In this document: positions 25,314 to 34,476 of the stretch, one piece after another
How the letters are laid out: each line of letters begins with the position of its first letter
Position numbering within the stretch: the first letter of the stretch is position 1
From: Aquimarina sp040786285
GTDB lineage: Bacteria; Bacteroidota; Bacteroidia; Flavobacteriales; Flavobacteriaceae
Assembly (NCBI RefSeq): GCF_040786285.1
Contig: NZ_JBFMKQ010000001.1
Location: forward strand, 1,364,001-1,428,000
Reading direction: 5' to 3'
Length of the DNA stretch: 64,000 nt
Position numbers and translations under genes: made by a program
The notes under the pieces: generated by a model
Told to the model about the DNA's origin: nothing
Seen by the model: the letters and a program-made list of their open reading frames with translations, nothing else
Databases searched by the model: none

Positions 25314-27056
25314 GAAAGAAGCATTCATATTCTGGCAAATACCATCTTTAAATTTATAATCAAAATAAAGCTCATCATTAATAATTTGGGCATCAAAAAA
25401 TCGATTCTTAACCTGGGGTAAGTCTGATGCGATTTCGCATAGACTTAGATCGTGAGTAGCAATAATTCCTGTAGCTTTGGCGGCTACTAATTTTTCTACA
25501 AATTTACGAGAACCGGCAGCTTTGTCCTTACTATTAGTGCCTTTTAGAATTTCATCCAGGATAATAAAATACTCATCATCTTCGAGTTTATCTACAATCT
25601 TTTTGAGTTGAGTAAGTTCTGAAAAGAAATAGGAAGCTTCATCGCTAAGCGAATCTGAAGTACGCATGCTAGAGATTAACTTCATAGGGCGATATTCGCA
25701 GGATTTTGCGCAAACAGGTAATCCTATATTAGACATAACTATCTGGAGTGCTACAGTACGTAAAAAAGTACTTTTACCCGCCATATTAGCTCCGGTTATG
25801 ATAAAGAATTGTTCTCGGGCAATAGTAATATCATTATCTATTCTTTTTTGATTAGAAAGCATTGGATGCCCCAGTTTTTCTGCTTTTATTATGATATTTT
25901 CTGATGAAATATTTGGATATACGTAATCCGGATGATTGAAAGCGAAATTTCCTAATGAATTGTATGCATCAAAAAAAGCAATAACTTCAAACCATTGCTC
26001 TACTTTATCTTGATTTTTTGTAATCCATTGTTCGATACGGTAACTTTGAAGAATATCCCATAACATTAATCCATTAGCAAAGACACCAAACAGCATATTA
26101 TTGCGCTGATCAAAAGCATTAAGAATACTGGCGAATTGTTTTAGAATAGTTGAAGCTTTTTCTTTTTCGTTAATGACTAATTGCTGCTTTTCTTGTAAAA
26201 AAGGAGAATCAAAATCGGTATTCTCAATTTTGTCTACAAGCTTGTAATATTGTTCAAAGGTATCTTTTACCAGATTGGATTCGCGATATAGTACATTAAT
26301 CTTTTTAATTTGCGTCCCAGTAACACCAAGGCCTATAAAAAGCCAGATTAGGGACATATTAAATGTAATGCTATTTAGAAATAGCAATATCAGCATAACT
26401 ACTGAGATTCCTGAAAAAACAAAAGGGAGAATCTTCATCATTTTGGGAACCCATGATGTATAATTTTGAAACCATTTTTGGATTACAGAAATAGAAACCG
26501 ATACAGTTACCAAAGATGCAACAGCGCTAAATTCTTGTCGCCATTCGGGGAGCTTGGTTAGGTTTTTTATGGCACCTTGCTTTTGTTCAATATCTAGAAT
26601 TGAATTAGCGGTAAGAATTGAAGCTAATTTGTTTTTTCCAGCCAGAGTAGCTGTGCGATTCGCATACTGAAAGAAAGACTTATGACCAAACAAATCTATA
26701 TCATGACTATAGGTATGTGATGGATCTATAAATTCTTTTCCGGCATTAAGAGTACTGATATCATCTTTAAAAACAGCTAACTCTAATTGATTAATTTGTA
26801 TAAGTTTTGTTAGCTTGTCTTTAGTATAGGTCAGATTACTGTGTCTAGTTACCAGAAAAATAAAAGCAATACTACCTAATACGATACTACCCATTATGAT
26901 TTGAGTATTGGGGTAGCCAAAGTATAGTATTATAATAGAGGCAAGGAAAACTAATAATCGTACTGTACTTGAAACAGCTAACTGACGTTTTACTTTTTTT
27001 AAAGATGTAGTATGTAGAGATATTTGTTCTCTATAATATTGATGAGGGTTATTCAT
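25287..27056 (-). CDS. MutS-related membrane ATPase
   Basis: A 589-residue protein with the MutS C-terminal ATPase (Walker A GANMAGKST at 422-430, Walker B YFIILDEILKGT, then IIATHDLSL) but without the MutS mismatch-binding N-terminal domain. Instead it has hydrophobic segments near 33-49, 54-70, 211-229 and 236-248, predicting membrane attachment. It is a common flavobacterial MutS-like branch of unknown role, not the mismatch repair MutS (about 850 residues). It ends convergent with the AraC gene by a 27-base overlap and is 7 bases downstream of the MmcQ/YjbR gene. Confidence 0.85.
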   Translation of the reverse strand: MNNPHQYYREQISLHTTSLKKVKRQLAVSSTVRLLVFLASIIILYFGYPNTQIIMGSIVLGSIAFIFLVTRHSNLTYTKDKLTKLIQINQLELAVFKDDISTLNAGKEFIDPSHTYSHDIDLFGHKSFFQYANRTATLAGKNKLASILTANSILDIEQKQGAIKNLTKLPEWRQEFSAVASLVTVSVSISVIQKWFQNYTSWVPKMMKILPFVFSGISVVMLILLFLNSITFNMSLIWLFIGLGVTGTQIKKINVLYRESNLVKDTFEQYYKLVDKIENTDFDSPFLQEKQQLVINEKEKASTILKQFASILNAFDQRNNMLFGVFANGLMLWDILQSYRIEQWITKNQDKVEQWFEVIAFFDAYNSLGNFAFNHPDYVYPNISSENIIIKAEKLGHPMLSNQKRIDNDITIAREQFFIITGANMAGKSTFLRTVALQIVMSNIGLPVCAKSCEYRPMKLISSMRTSDSLSDEASYFFSELTQLKKIVDKLEDDEYFIILDEILKGTNSKDKAAGSRKFVEKLVAAKATGIIATHDLSLCEIASDLPQVKNRFFDAQIINDELYFDYKFKDGICQNMNASFLLEKMGIV

Positions 27057-27063
27057 ATAAAAA

Positions 27064-27420
27064 TCAAAGATTTTCTAATTCTTGCTTTAGCTTTTTGGTT
27101 AGACTGTTCACTACCAGGTCATAAGAATGATCAATCAATTCTAATAACATATCAGTCGCCAAAGTGCCAGAAAAGTTAACAGTATTCCAATGTATTTTAC
27201 TCATGTGGTATCCAGGAGTAATTTCGGGATGGTATTCACGAAGTTCTGTAGCTCGATCAGGATCACATTTTAGATTTACACTAAAAGGAATTCTGTCAAG
27301 TCCTGTTAAGGCAAACATTTTTCCCATTACTTTAAACACCAATGTGGTCTCATCAAAAGGAAACTCCTCTGTAACTCCTTTTTTTGCCAGACAATATTCT
27401 CTATACGTTTCAACATTCAT
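27064..27420 (-). CDS. MmcQ/YjbR-family protein
   Basis: A 118-residue protein of the MmcQ/YjbR family (CyaY-like fold, DNA binding suggested for relatives). Family pattern: YCLAKKGVTEEFPFDETTLVFKVMGKMFAL, then NLKCDPDRA and MSKIHWNTV. Its ATG overlaps the stop of the DUF4230 gene by one base. The molecular role is not established. Confidence 0.88.
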   Translation of the reverse strand: MNVETYREYCLAKKGVTEEFPFDETTLVFKVMGKMFALTGLDRIPFSVNLKCDPDRATELREYHPEITPGYHMSKIHWNTVNFSGTLATDMLLELIDHSYDLVVNSLTKKLKQELENL

Positions 27421-28040
27421 TAGTATTCTAACTCTTTTGTGTCTTTGTTATTGTTGTCGAGCTCCAATGCAGAATAGTCTAATGTCCATCCGATAGATGC
27501 TGCCAGGGTTTCCATTAAAGAAATGGCTGTTAATGCTTCATGTTTGGCCGATTCCATTAAACCGCTTTGTGGGATTTTATCTTTGATAAATTGTTTGGCT
27601 TCTTTGTTAAGCTCTGTAAGATCAGAAGATGTAAAGGGATTAAGCCAGCCTTCTTTTTTATCGTAATACTTAAAATCGGTTTCGATGGTTAAGAGTTTTG
27701 GTTTCGGAAAATGAGTAAGAATAATACGTTTTTTCTTAGTATCACTTTCTAACTTCACTTTAGATAAATCAAAGCCAACATAGGCTTTAGCATCGATTAG
27801 AATCAATGCTTTTTTGGTTCCTGTAAGTAGATTAAAAAACTTTTCTTTTACACTTTCATAATGATAAATCTCGGCAAAATCTCCTTCAACTGTTACCAGT
27901 TTACAAACACTTTTGATTTTTTCCATAAGAACTGTCGATTGAGTTTTTATGGCAGACTTGTTTTTTACGGCACTAAATCTTGCAAAGATAAAGTAAGCTA
28001 AAAGGGCACCTCCCAAAAGTCCTATAAACAATAATTCCAT
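27420..28040 (-). CDS. DUF4230 membrane-anchored protein
   Basis: A 206-residue protein with one N-terminal membrane segment (LLFIGLLGGALLAYFIFA) and a DUF4230 domain (VCKLVTVEGDFAEIYHYE, VGFDLSKVKLE). No function is known for the family. Forms a tight minus-strand run with the DUF4260 and MmcQ/YjbR genes. Confidence 0.82.
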   Translation of the reverse strand: MELLFIGLLGGALLAYFIFARFSAVKNKSAIKTQSTVLMEKIKSVCKLVTVEGDFAEIYHYESVKEKFFNLLTGTKKALILIDAKAYVGFDLSKVKLESDTKKKRIILTHFPKPKLLTIETDFKYYDKKEGWLNPFTSSDLTELNKEAKQFIKDKIPQSGLMESAKHEALTAISLMETLAASIGWTLDYSALELDNNNKDTKELEY

Positions 28041-28041
28041 T

Positions 28042-28398
28042 CTAATTCGTTTTTCCTATTTCACCAAGATGTGTAAATTTAAAACCTTTTTCGTATTTCA
28101 AGCCATATCCAAGAAGTCTATCAAAGGATGAATGTGCAAAAAGAATAATTCCAAAAAGTTGAAGCATTTCATTGGATATATACATACCTATTAAATACAC
28201 TAAAATTGCCAATCCTTTATGATGAAATATATTATAGATAAATGCTCCGGTTTTATTGTTGAAAACGTAACCTAGCATTCCAATATCGGGAACTAAAAAC
28301 AAAGCAAGAAACAACCACCAGGGATACGATAGTAAACTAAATAAATATATACCCAGTCCAAGCATTGCAATTTCTTCAAGTTGTAATGTTATTTTCAT
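28042..28398 (-). CDS. DUF4260 small membrane protein
   Basis: A 118-residue protein with three hydrophobic segments and the DUF4260 signature (FLVPDIGMLGY, HHKGLAI, FAHSSFDRLLGYGLKY). Its ATG overlaps the stop of the cyclase gene by one base. Function unknown. Confidence 0.85.
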   Translation of the reverse strand: MKITLQLEEIAMLGLGIYLFSLLSYPWWLFLALFLVPDIGMLGYVFNNKTGAFIYNIFHHKGLAILVYLIGMYISNEMLQLFGIILFAHSSFDRLLGYGLKYEKGFKFTHLGEIGKTN

Positions 28399-29147
28399 TA
28401 TTTCATTATTTCATATAAAATAGGCTTACTAGGGGTCGCATCGTTTACAAAGGAAGCGATTTGAAGATTCAAAACATAAGTGCCATCCTCGATTTTGTTT
28501 TCAACATAAATCAATTCTGTAATAGTGGCCTGATAACGTATTGCTTCAGGGTAATTCCAGAATGCTTTATGTGCTAATAATTTACCATTGTCTTTTTCTT
28601 TGTCTACAGACGGCAGATCAATTAATAAATGATCGATGTTTAATTCTCTGATATATGCAGCCGCTTCTTCGGTTAGATATGCCCAATTAGAATGCGAATA
28701 CTGCGTGTTTAGTTTATCTTCTTTATTTGGCAATGTTCTTATCACCAAAGCTTCGTTGTTTTTAGAAATAATCGCATCTTTTATTTGTGTTTTAGTAATC
28801 ACAAAATCATCTCCCTGTTTTTTGGGCCGAATAGTAATGACTTCGGCTATAAAAAAGAATTGTTTCAAACAATCATTGATGCTATAAAACTCGTTGGTAA
28901 TATGTCCTACACATTCGGTATGCGTACCATGACCATGTGGATTAAATGTTATATTGTTGAAATTTGTCGAAGCACCTTCAGAAACTTTTCCTATCCAATC
29001 TCCATTCGTTACAGGTTCTATTTTTGGAGCATCGATATACCATGCGTTTACATTTTCTTCGGAAGCTCTTAAAGGGATAGATATATCTAAAGGTTTGGAT
29101 AGGTCGATTGTATAGGATGCCTTGTTATATTCTAAAGTGGTAATCAT
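28398..29147 (-). CDS. Cyclase-family protein (KynB/arylformamidase-like fold)
   Basis: A 249-residue putative metal-dependent hydrolase. The cyclase motif HGTHTECVGHI carries the metal-binding histidines; LLIDLPSVDKEKDN and the HKAFWN histidine follow. No kynurenine pathway genes are nearby, so the substrate is open. Ten bases separate it from the methyltransferase gene. Confidence 0.85.
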   Translation of the reverse strand: MITTLEYNKASYTIDLSKPLDISIPLRASEENVNAWYIDAPKIEPVTNGDWIGKVSEGASTNFNNITFNPHGHGTHTECVGHITNEFYSINDCLKQFFFIAEVITIRPKKQGDDFVITKTQIKDAIISKNNEALVIRTLPNKEDKLNTQYSHSNWAYLTEEAAAYIRELNIDHLLIDLPSVDKEKDNGKLLAHKAFWNYPEAIRYQATITELIYVENKIEDGTYVLNLQIASFVNDATPSKPILYEIMK

Positions 29148-29156
29148 AAAATAGTA

Positions 29157-29942
29157 TCACGCTTTTTTGACAGTTATAAAAAGATAATCTCCCTCTGTAT
29201 TTTCATATTTTTTGATGATAGTCTTAATCTTTCCCGAAGCAATATCTTTGTGTAATGCTTTTAACCCTTGTTCAACTTCTTCTGTATTGGCCAAAGATGA
29301 GAAAGATGATATTCCTTGTCGCACTTTGGGTTGTAGATATAGAGAAGGGTTATGTTTTCCAGAATAGAGAAAAAGGTCTTGTAAGTCAGGCTGAATAAAG
29401 TATTTTTCGGTATCCTTTATTCTTAAATTATTTCTTTCTAGGCTCGATTTGATATCGTTATATGCAGGCATTTGAATTAAGGAATCGGTCATCATTTTTG
29501 GGAAGTAGTGATTAAGCCAGTACCCCCTCATTTGAGTAGGAGTTGAGGTGAAAATTACAGTAGTACCATTAGGTTTTAATATTCTGTTTAATTCTTTGAA
29601 ACCTTGATTAAGATCTTGCCAATGATGAAGTGTCAGGCTTGCAATGATTCCGTTAACACTATCTGAGGCCAGTTCTATTTTTTCGGCTTTCCCAATTTTC
29701 CAGGTTATAGCATCATGCTGATTTTTTGCCTTTTCAAGCATCTTATCCGAGGGATCAATGCCAATAAATTGATATCCTTTTTTGGCAAATTCTGAAGTAT
29801 AATTACCCGTTCCACATCCAATATCAAGATACATTTCTTTGGGAGTTGGATTCAATAGAGACCGTAGTCGATTAAAAAGATAAGGATCTGCTTTTCTGGT
29901 GGTATTATAATTAACCCCAATAATGTCATATTTTTCTTGCAT
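29157..29942 (-). CDS. Class I SAM-dependent methyltransferase
   Basis: A 261-residue methyltransferase with motif I LDIGCGTGNYTSEF, the acidic residue in FIGIDPSDKML, and the SLTLHHWQD motif of the UbiE/SAM_11 group. The substrate cannot be inferred. Confidence 0.88.
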   Translation of the reverse strand: MQEKYDIIGVNYNTTRKADPYLFNRLRSLLNPTPKEMYLDIGCGTGNYTSEFAKKGYQFIGIDPSDKMLEKAKNQHDAITWKIGKAEKIELASDSVNGIIASLTLHHWQDLNQGFKELNRILKPNGTTVIFTSTPTQMRGYWLNHYFPKMMTDSLIQMPAYNDIKSSLERNNLRIKDTEKYFIQPDLQDLFLYSGKHNPSLYLQPKVRQGISSFSSLANTEEVEQGLKALHKDIASGKIKTIIKKYENTEGDYLFITVKKA

Positions 29943-29963
29943 AACCCCTTTTTAATATCAAAA

Positions 29964-31103
29964 TCACTCTAAATTTACTAAGAAAAGGTCACTTGCAATA
30001 CCATCGCTCAAAAATTTTCCTTTTTTGGTCACTTGTATCGTGTTATCATCCAAAAATAAAAGATGTTCTTCTAAATGTTTTTGTGCTTGTTGTAGAAGAT
30101 ACTTCTTGTATTTTTTTCCAAAATCTTGTTCTATTTTTTGCAGAGAAACTCCCCAAATTGTTCGCAATCCAGTCATAACATATTCGTTATATTGATCGGT
30201 AACGGTTAAGTTTTCAATTTCCTTCGGAAGTTCATTTTGCGCTAATGCCTGAATGTACTTTGCATTATTTTTGATATTCCAACTGCGTTGTTTTCCATTA
30301 TAAGAATGCGCAGAAGGGCCAATCCCCAGGTAGTGTTTACCTTGCCAATATGCCGTATTATTTTTACTGAAGAATCCTTCTTTACCAAAATTCGACAATT
30401 CATAATGGGAAAAACTTTCATTTTCTAAAGTTTCTACCAAAATTTCGAAATGTTTTTGAGCCAGAACATCATCCACCGGAGCGATTTCTCCTTTTTCGAT
30501 TAGCTTGGGCAAAGCAGTGTTAGGCTCAACCGTTAACGCATAACACGAAATATGAGGAACTCCAGAATCCAGAGCGAGTTGAATGTTTTGTTTCCAGCGT
30601 TCTATAGACATGTTGGGAATACCGTAAATCAAATCAATCGAAATATTATCAAAATATCGAGTAACAAGGGATAAGCAATTCATGGCCTCTTGGGCGTTAT
30701 GAGCTCTATTCATGAGTTTAAGGTCTTCTTCAAAAAAAGACTGAATACCAATGCTTAAGCGATTAACTTGACTTACAGCCAGTGCTTCAATTTTTTCTTT
30801 CGTGAGATCATCGGGGTTTGCTTCGAGGGTTATTTCGACCTCTTTGGATACGGTATAGTTTTTATAAACGGTTTCAATAATAAATGACAGTTCGTTAATA
30901 GATAACACAGATGGTGTTCCTCCGCCAAAATAAATCGTATGAATAGTTTTATGATTAGCTATTTCAGAAGATCTTAATTTAATTTCATTACATAGTGCGA
31001 TAACCATTTCATCTTTTTTCTTCATCGAAGTCGAAAAATGAAAATCGCAATAATGACATGCTTGCTTGCAGAAGGGGATATGAATATAAATACCGCTGAT
31101 GAT
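29964..31103 (-). CDS. hemW: Radical SAM heme chaperone HemW, with a non-standard start
   Basis: Radical SAM protein of the HemN-like HemW group, thought to deliver heme. The cluster motif PFCKQACHYCDFHF lies before the first in-frame ATG (31025), so that ATG cannot be the true start. The frame is open up to the ruvC stop at 31121, with no ATG, GTG or TTG ahead of GIYIHIPFC. Homologues begin MSGIYIHIPF or MAGIYIHIPF; here the aligned codon is ATC (31098-31100), preceded by another ATC (31101-31103). Either a rare ATC start is used, or one extra T in the run 31110-31113 shifts the frame from an ATG at 31117-31119 that overlaps the ruvC stop. GGGTPSVLS and IDLIYGIPN are intact. Boundary uncertain, identity firm. 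Confidence 0.85.
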   Translation of the reverse strand: MISGIYIHIPFCKQACHYCDFHFSTSMKKKDEMVIALCNEIKLRSSEIANHKTIHTIYFGGGTPSVLSINELSFIIETVYKNYTVSKEVEITLEANPDDLTKEKIEALAVSQVNRLSIGIQSFFEEDLKLMNRAHNAQEAMNCLSLVTRYFDNISIDLIYGIPNMSIERWKQNIQLALDSGVPHISCYALTVEPNTALPKLIEKGEIAPVDDVLAQKHFEILVETLENESFSHYELSNFGKEGFFSKNNTAYWQGKHYLGIGPSAHSYNGKQRSWNIKNNAKYIQALAQNELPKEIENLTVTDQYNEYVMTGLRTIWGVSLQKIEQDFGKKYKKYLLQQAQKHLEEHLLFLDDNTIQVTKKGKFLSDGIASDLFLVNLE

Positions 31104-31118
31104 CTTAGATTTTAAACA

Positions 31119-31676
31119 TTATTTTTTGACTCTCTTCTCATTTTGTTTTACAAAAGCGGCCCAACCGCTATAACTCTTACCCACAATGTCTGCTCGCCCC
31201 ATATTATAAAAATGACAAACTGCAGCAGCCAATCCATCAGTCGAATCCAGATTTTTAGGCAATGTTTTGATTTTTAACAAACTTTGAAGCATTTTGGCAA
31301 CTTGTTCCTTACTGGCATTACCACTACCTGTTATTGCCATTTTGATTTTTTTCGGAGAGTATTCGGTAATTGGTACTTCTCGACTTAACCCAGCTGCCAT
31401 TGCGACCCCCTGGGCTCTACCTAATTTTAGCATAGATTGTACATTCTTGCCAAAAAAAGGAGCTTCGATCGCAATTTCATCGGGATGATAGGTGTCGATA
31501 AGTTCTATGGTACGTTCAAAAATGAGTTTCAATTTTAGATAATGATCATCATATTTACCCAATTGAAGTTCGTTTAACTGTAAAAAAGACATTTTTTTAT
31601 TTTGAACTTTGATAAGCCCAAACCCCATAATAGTTGTACCTGGGTCGATACCTAATATAATTTTTTCGTCGCTCAA
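31119..31676 (-). CDS. ruvC: Holliday junction resolvase RuvC
   Basis: Crossover junction endonuclease of 185 residues. The catalytic acidic residues are in place: Asp11 in LGIDPGTT, Glu in IAIEAPFFGKN, and the Asp in LDSTDGLAAA near the C-terminus. KKIKMAITGSGNASKEQV is the family helix. It is the upstream partner of hemW. Confidence 0.94.
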   Translation of the reverse strand: MSDEKIILGIDPGTTIMGFGLIKVQNKKMSFLQLNELQLGKYDDHYLKLKLIFERTIELIDTYHPDEIAIEAPFFGKNVQSMLKLGRAQGVAMAAGLSREVPITEYSPKKIKMAITGSGNASKEQVAKMLQSLLKIKTLPKNLDSTDGLAAAVCHFYNMGRADIVGKSYSGWAAFVKQNEKRVKK

Positions 31677-31727
31677 GATTGGATTTTTTGTATTACAAAG
31701 CTACATAAATCAAACTAAGCAATAGGC

Positions 31728-32207
31728 TTACTCTATTCTAATTACAATAGGTAGTTTATAACGCGCAGTTACAGGGGTGCTTCGTGTATGGGCAGGCTCT
31801 ATTTTTGGTAGTGTTTCGATTCCTTTTGCAAGTGTGTCTTTTAAATTTGGGATCTCTATTTCGATAGTACTTGGCAGTTCAAAATCTTCTAAAATGATTT
31901 TACTGTCTTTTGTAATTAATAGAGGAACCCAAATCGTATCATTAACAGGTTGTTTTATTTTAATGATATATTGCGCAAGATAATCTTGAATATGCTTTGT
32001 TATTGTGTTTTGAAAACATTGCTCCAGCTCTTCTTCGGGTTTTTCTTTACAGATTTCGAATAGTGGGGGCTGTTCAACTTCATTCCAATTAAGTTTGTCT
32101 AACCCTTCTTTTACAATTTCCTCTTTGTTCTCTTTCTTAAGAATAAAGCCATCACAGGAAAGCAAGGTAAAAGCTAATAACCCGATATACAATTTTCTCT
32201 GATTCAT
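31728..32207 (-). CDS. Lipoprotein with a TonB C-terminal-like domain
   Basis: The start at 32207 is chosen because MNQRKLYIGLLAFTLLSC gives a complete lipoprotein signal (Cys18); an in-frame ATG at 32273 would add 22 residues of no clear use. The 159-residue product has the pattern of flavobacterial TonB C-terminal domains: LFEICKEKPEEELEQCFQ, then IQDYLAQY, and the ending ARYKLPIVIRIE. A TonB anchored as a lipoprotein rather than by a membrane helix would be unusual, so a regulator or adaptor is possible. Tentative. Confidence 0.6.
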   Translation of the reverse strand: MNQRKLYIGLLAFTLLSCDGFILKKENKEEIVKEGLDKLNWNEVEQPPLFEICKEKPEEELEQCFQNTITKHIQDYLAQYIIKIKQPVNDTIWVPLLITKDSKIILEDFELPSTIEIEIPNLKDTLAKGIETLPKIEPAHTRSTPVTARYKLPIVIRIE

Positions 32208-32290
32208 GATCCATAAACAATTTCGGATTGCCAAGCTACATAAAATTTTTAGAGCATGAAAACTGATTTTCAAATAGTAACTAATGAAAA

Positions 32291-34018
32291 TTATGCAATT
32301 TTGTTTTGCAAATGATCTTTCAAAGAAACATCTTCGGGGATATTCATTTTTTTCTTTAGTCGTTTTCTTGCCATTTTGATAGCATGCGTAGAAACGCTTA
32401 GTAATTGAGCAGATTCTTTAATAGACAAATTGAGTTTCATTAAAAGGCAATGTCTTATATCATTCGTTGATAATTCGGGAAAAGAAGTATTTATTTGAGC
32501 CGTTATTCCTGGGTATTGTGATTCTATGCGATCTTTTAAAACGGTAAGATCAGACGTAGAAGAGATAAAGCGTTCTAATCTTTTATCTACCTCTATCATC
32601 TCTTCTCTATTATTATATTTTATAGCCGAAGATAAATTCTTTTTTATGTACGAAAGCTTATTTAACCTTTCATTTACCGATATCATTGTTGCCAAAAACT
32701 CTTCTTCTCTCCTTTGTAAATGATTTTCTAGAATCTTTTTTTCGTTTTCTTTTAACAACTCTATCTGCTGTTCACTTTTGTTGTATTTTCTATAAAGGAT
32801 TATAGACAATAGTACAAATGAAAGACTTAAAAACCCAATGGCAAGAGAAATGATATATAGTTCTTGTTTTTCGGTTTTGTAGATTAAAATGTCGTTGTCT
32901 TTGGTTAAAAGATCATTTTTATATTCTTCTTCAATCAACTGTATTTTTCCTTCAGATATTTTCGAAATATCTTCATTTCGACGATGATAAAGACTGTCGA
33001 TTAGAGTACCATATTTTTGGTAATAACCTACCGAATTATCCCAGGATTCCATTTTTTGATATATTGCTCCAAGATTTTTATACGAGAAGGCTATATCTAT
33101 TGCATTGTCTGGGTTTTGAAGAATTACATTCTTAAAATGTAGAATGGATTCTTCTAGATTATCCAATGAGTTGTATATTTTACCCAATACCAAAGCATTT
33201 GTTGCTGCATATGCGCTTAATTCGGGTTTGTTATTTATTATTTTCTTTGCTTCTAGCGCTTTTTCTAATGCAATTTCATAATCCCCAATGTTTCTGTATG
33301 CTTCGGCAATTGAGGTGATCAAGTAACTTATTTCCCCTTTTTTTTCTGAGTTTTGAATGCTTTCTAAATTAGCATTCCACCAGTTGATTGCTTTTCCATA
33401 TTCTTTTTTATCAAAATATGCACTAGCCAGATTAGTGTATAGCTGGTATTTTAGGTCTTCCTGATTAATAACAGTCGGGTCATCTAATAACTCTTTTGCA
33501 TAGGCCAAAACTTTATCCGGCTCACCTAGGGCCAAATGACAAATTAGCATATTCATTTTGGTAATAAGAGTTGACTTTTTGTCTTCCTGTTTTATATTTA
33601 TTTTATGTGCTTTGTGATAATATTTCAAAGCTTGATAATGTAGCTCTTGGTTACTCAAAATAGAAGCCTTGTTATTATAAATATAAGCCAGCGCATATTC
33701 TAAATCTGGATGTTGTTTTATAAGTTTTTCACCACTACCATAAACAATATTGGCACTGTCGATCATAGAGTTGTTGGTATAATAAATTCCCAGATTGACA
33801 TATCCTCGTAATTCTCCCTTTGGATAATTTATGTTTTGAGATAATGTTATCAATTCCTTTAATAAATCTCCATTTCCTATAAGATCTTTTTTGGCAATTT
33901 CAAATAAGCTGTCAATATATTTAATTTGATTTTTAGAATCCCGTGAGCCTTGGCAAAATGAGGGATTGGGGTTTTGCAGTAGTGTAAATGCAAGAATCCA
34001 GTAGGCTAAATATTTCAC
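32291..34018 (-). CDS. TPR-repeat membrane regulator with C-terminal LuxR-like HTH
   Basis: A 575-residue protein: signal peptide (1-~23), TPR repeats (about 60-370), one membrane segment near 387-408 (ISLAIGFLSLSFVLLSIILY), a cytoplasmic coiled coil, and a helix-turn-helix (about 520-565; LSIKESAQLLSVSTHAIKMARKRLKKKM). Sensors of this layout are frequent in flavobacteria. It is divergent from the GH16 gene across a 458-base gap, so regulation of the polysaccharide cluster is plausible but not shown. Confidence 0.85.
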   Translation of the reverse strand: MKYLAYWILAFTLLQNPNPSFCQGSRDSKNQIKYIDSLFEIAKKDLIGNGDLLKELITLSQNINYPKGELRGYVNLGIYYTNNSMIDSANIVYGSGEKLIKQHPDLEYALAYIYNNKASILSNQELHYQALKYYHKAHKINIKQEDKKSTLITKMNMLICHLALGEPDKVLAYAKELLDDPTVINQEDLKYQLYTNLASAYFDKKEYGKAINWWNANLESIQNSEKKGEISYLITSIAEAYRNIGDYEIALEKALEAKKIINNKPELSAYAATNALVLGKIYNSLDNLEESILHFKNVILQNPDNAIDIAFSYKNLGAIYQKMESWDNSVGYYQKYGTLIDSLYHRRNEDISKISEGKIQLIEEEYKNDLLTKDNDILIYKTEKQELYIISLAIGFLSLSFVLLSIILYRKYNKSEQQIELLKENEKKILENHLQRREEEFLATMISVNERLNKLSYIKKNLSSAIKYNNREEMIEVDKRLERFISSTSDLTVLKDRIESQYPGITAQINTSFPELSTNDIRHCLLMKLNLSIKESAQLLSVSTHAIKMARKRLKKKMNIPEDVSLKDHLQNKIA

Positions 34019-34476
34019 ATTAAATGGGGTTAGTTAGTATTATTTTATGCTAAGGTTTAAAATAAAAAATAGTACGCTGTTTGTATTCTTTTTTTATCCA
34101 ATGTACACCTAATGTACCCTTGATAAAAGCAGATTTACTCGTTTTAATACATGAACTTTATTGATATAGTTAACGCTAAAATTTTAATAATAATCTATAT
34201 GAATAAATAAAATATATGATTTTTTGATTTGATCGTCAAAAATCGGCTTTACACAAACTAACGCAAACTCAATTATGAAAACATTACTACTTAGGCATAC
34301 TTCATTGCCCAGAACTCTTCGATTAACAAATTTTCAATCGTCTTGTATTTATCGTATGTGTATCTGACATAGTCACTCTATGTTACTAAAGGATGCTCAA
34401 TTTTGATTGCCTGAAAACTCAGGGGATCTTAATCCGTTGTAAAATTAATTACCAATAAATCAAAAATAACCCTATC
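34019..34476. other. Gene-free divergent region before the polysaccharide cluster
   Basis: 458 AT-rich bases with no supported gene. An imperfect inverted repeat GATTTTTTGA (34218-34227) / TCAAAAATC (34236-34244) could be a regulator site. No exact TAnnTTTG box was found toward the GH16 gene. A 30-codon frame from 34275 is not convincing. Confidence 0.4.

Noticed and set aside
34275..34367. 30-codon frame MKTLLLRHTS... in the gap before GH16
   Set aside because: No family, no terminator and no leader features; chance frame likely.
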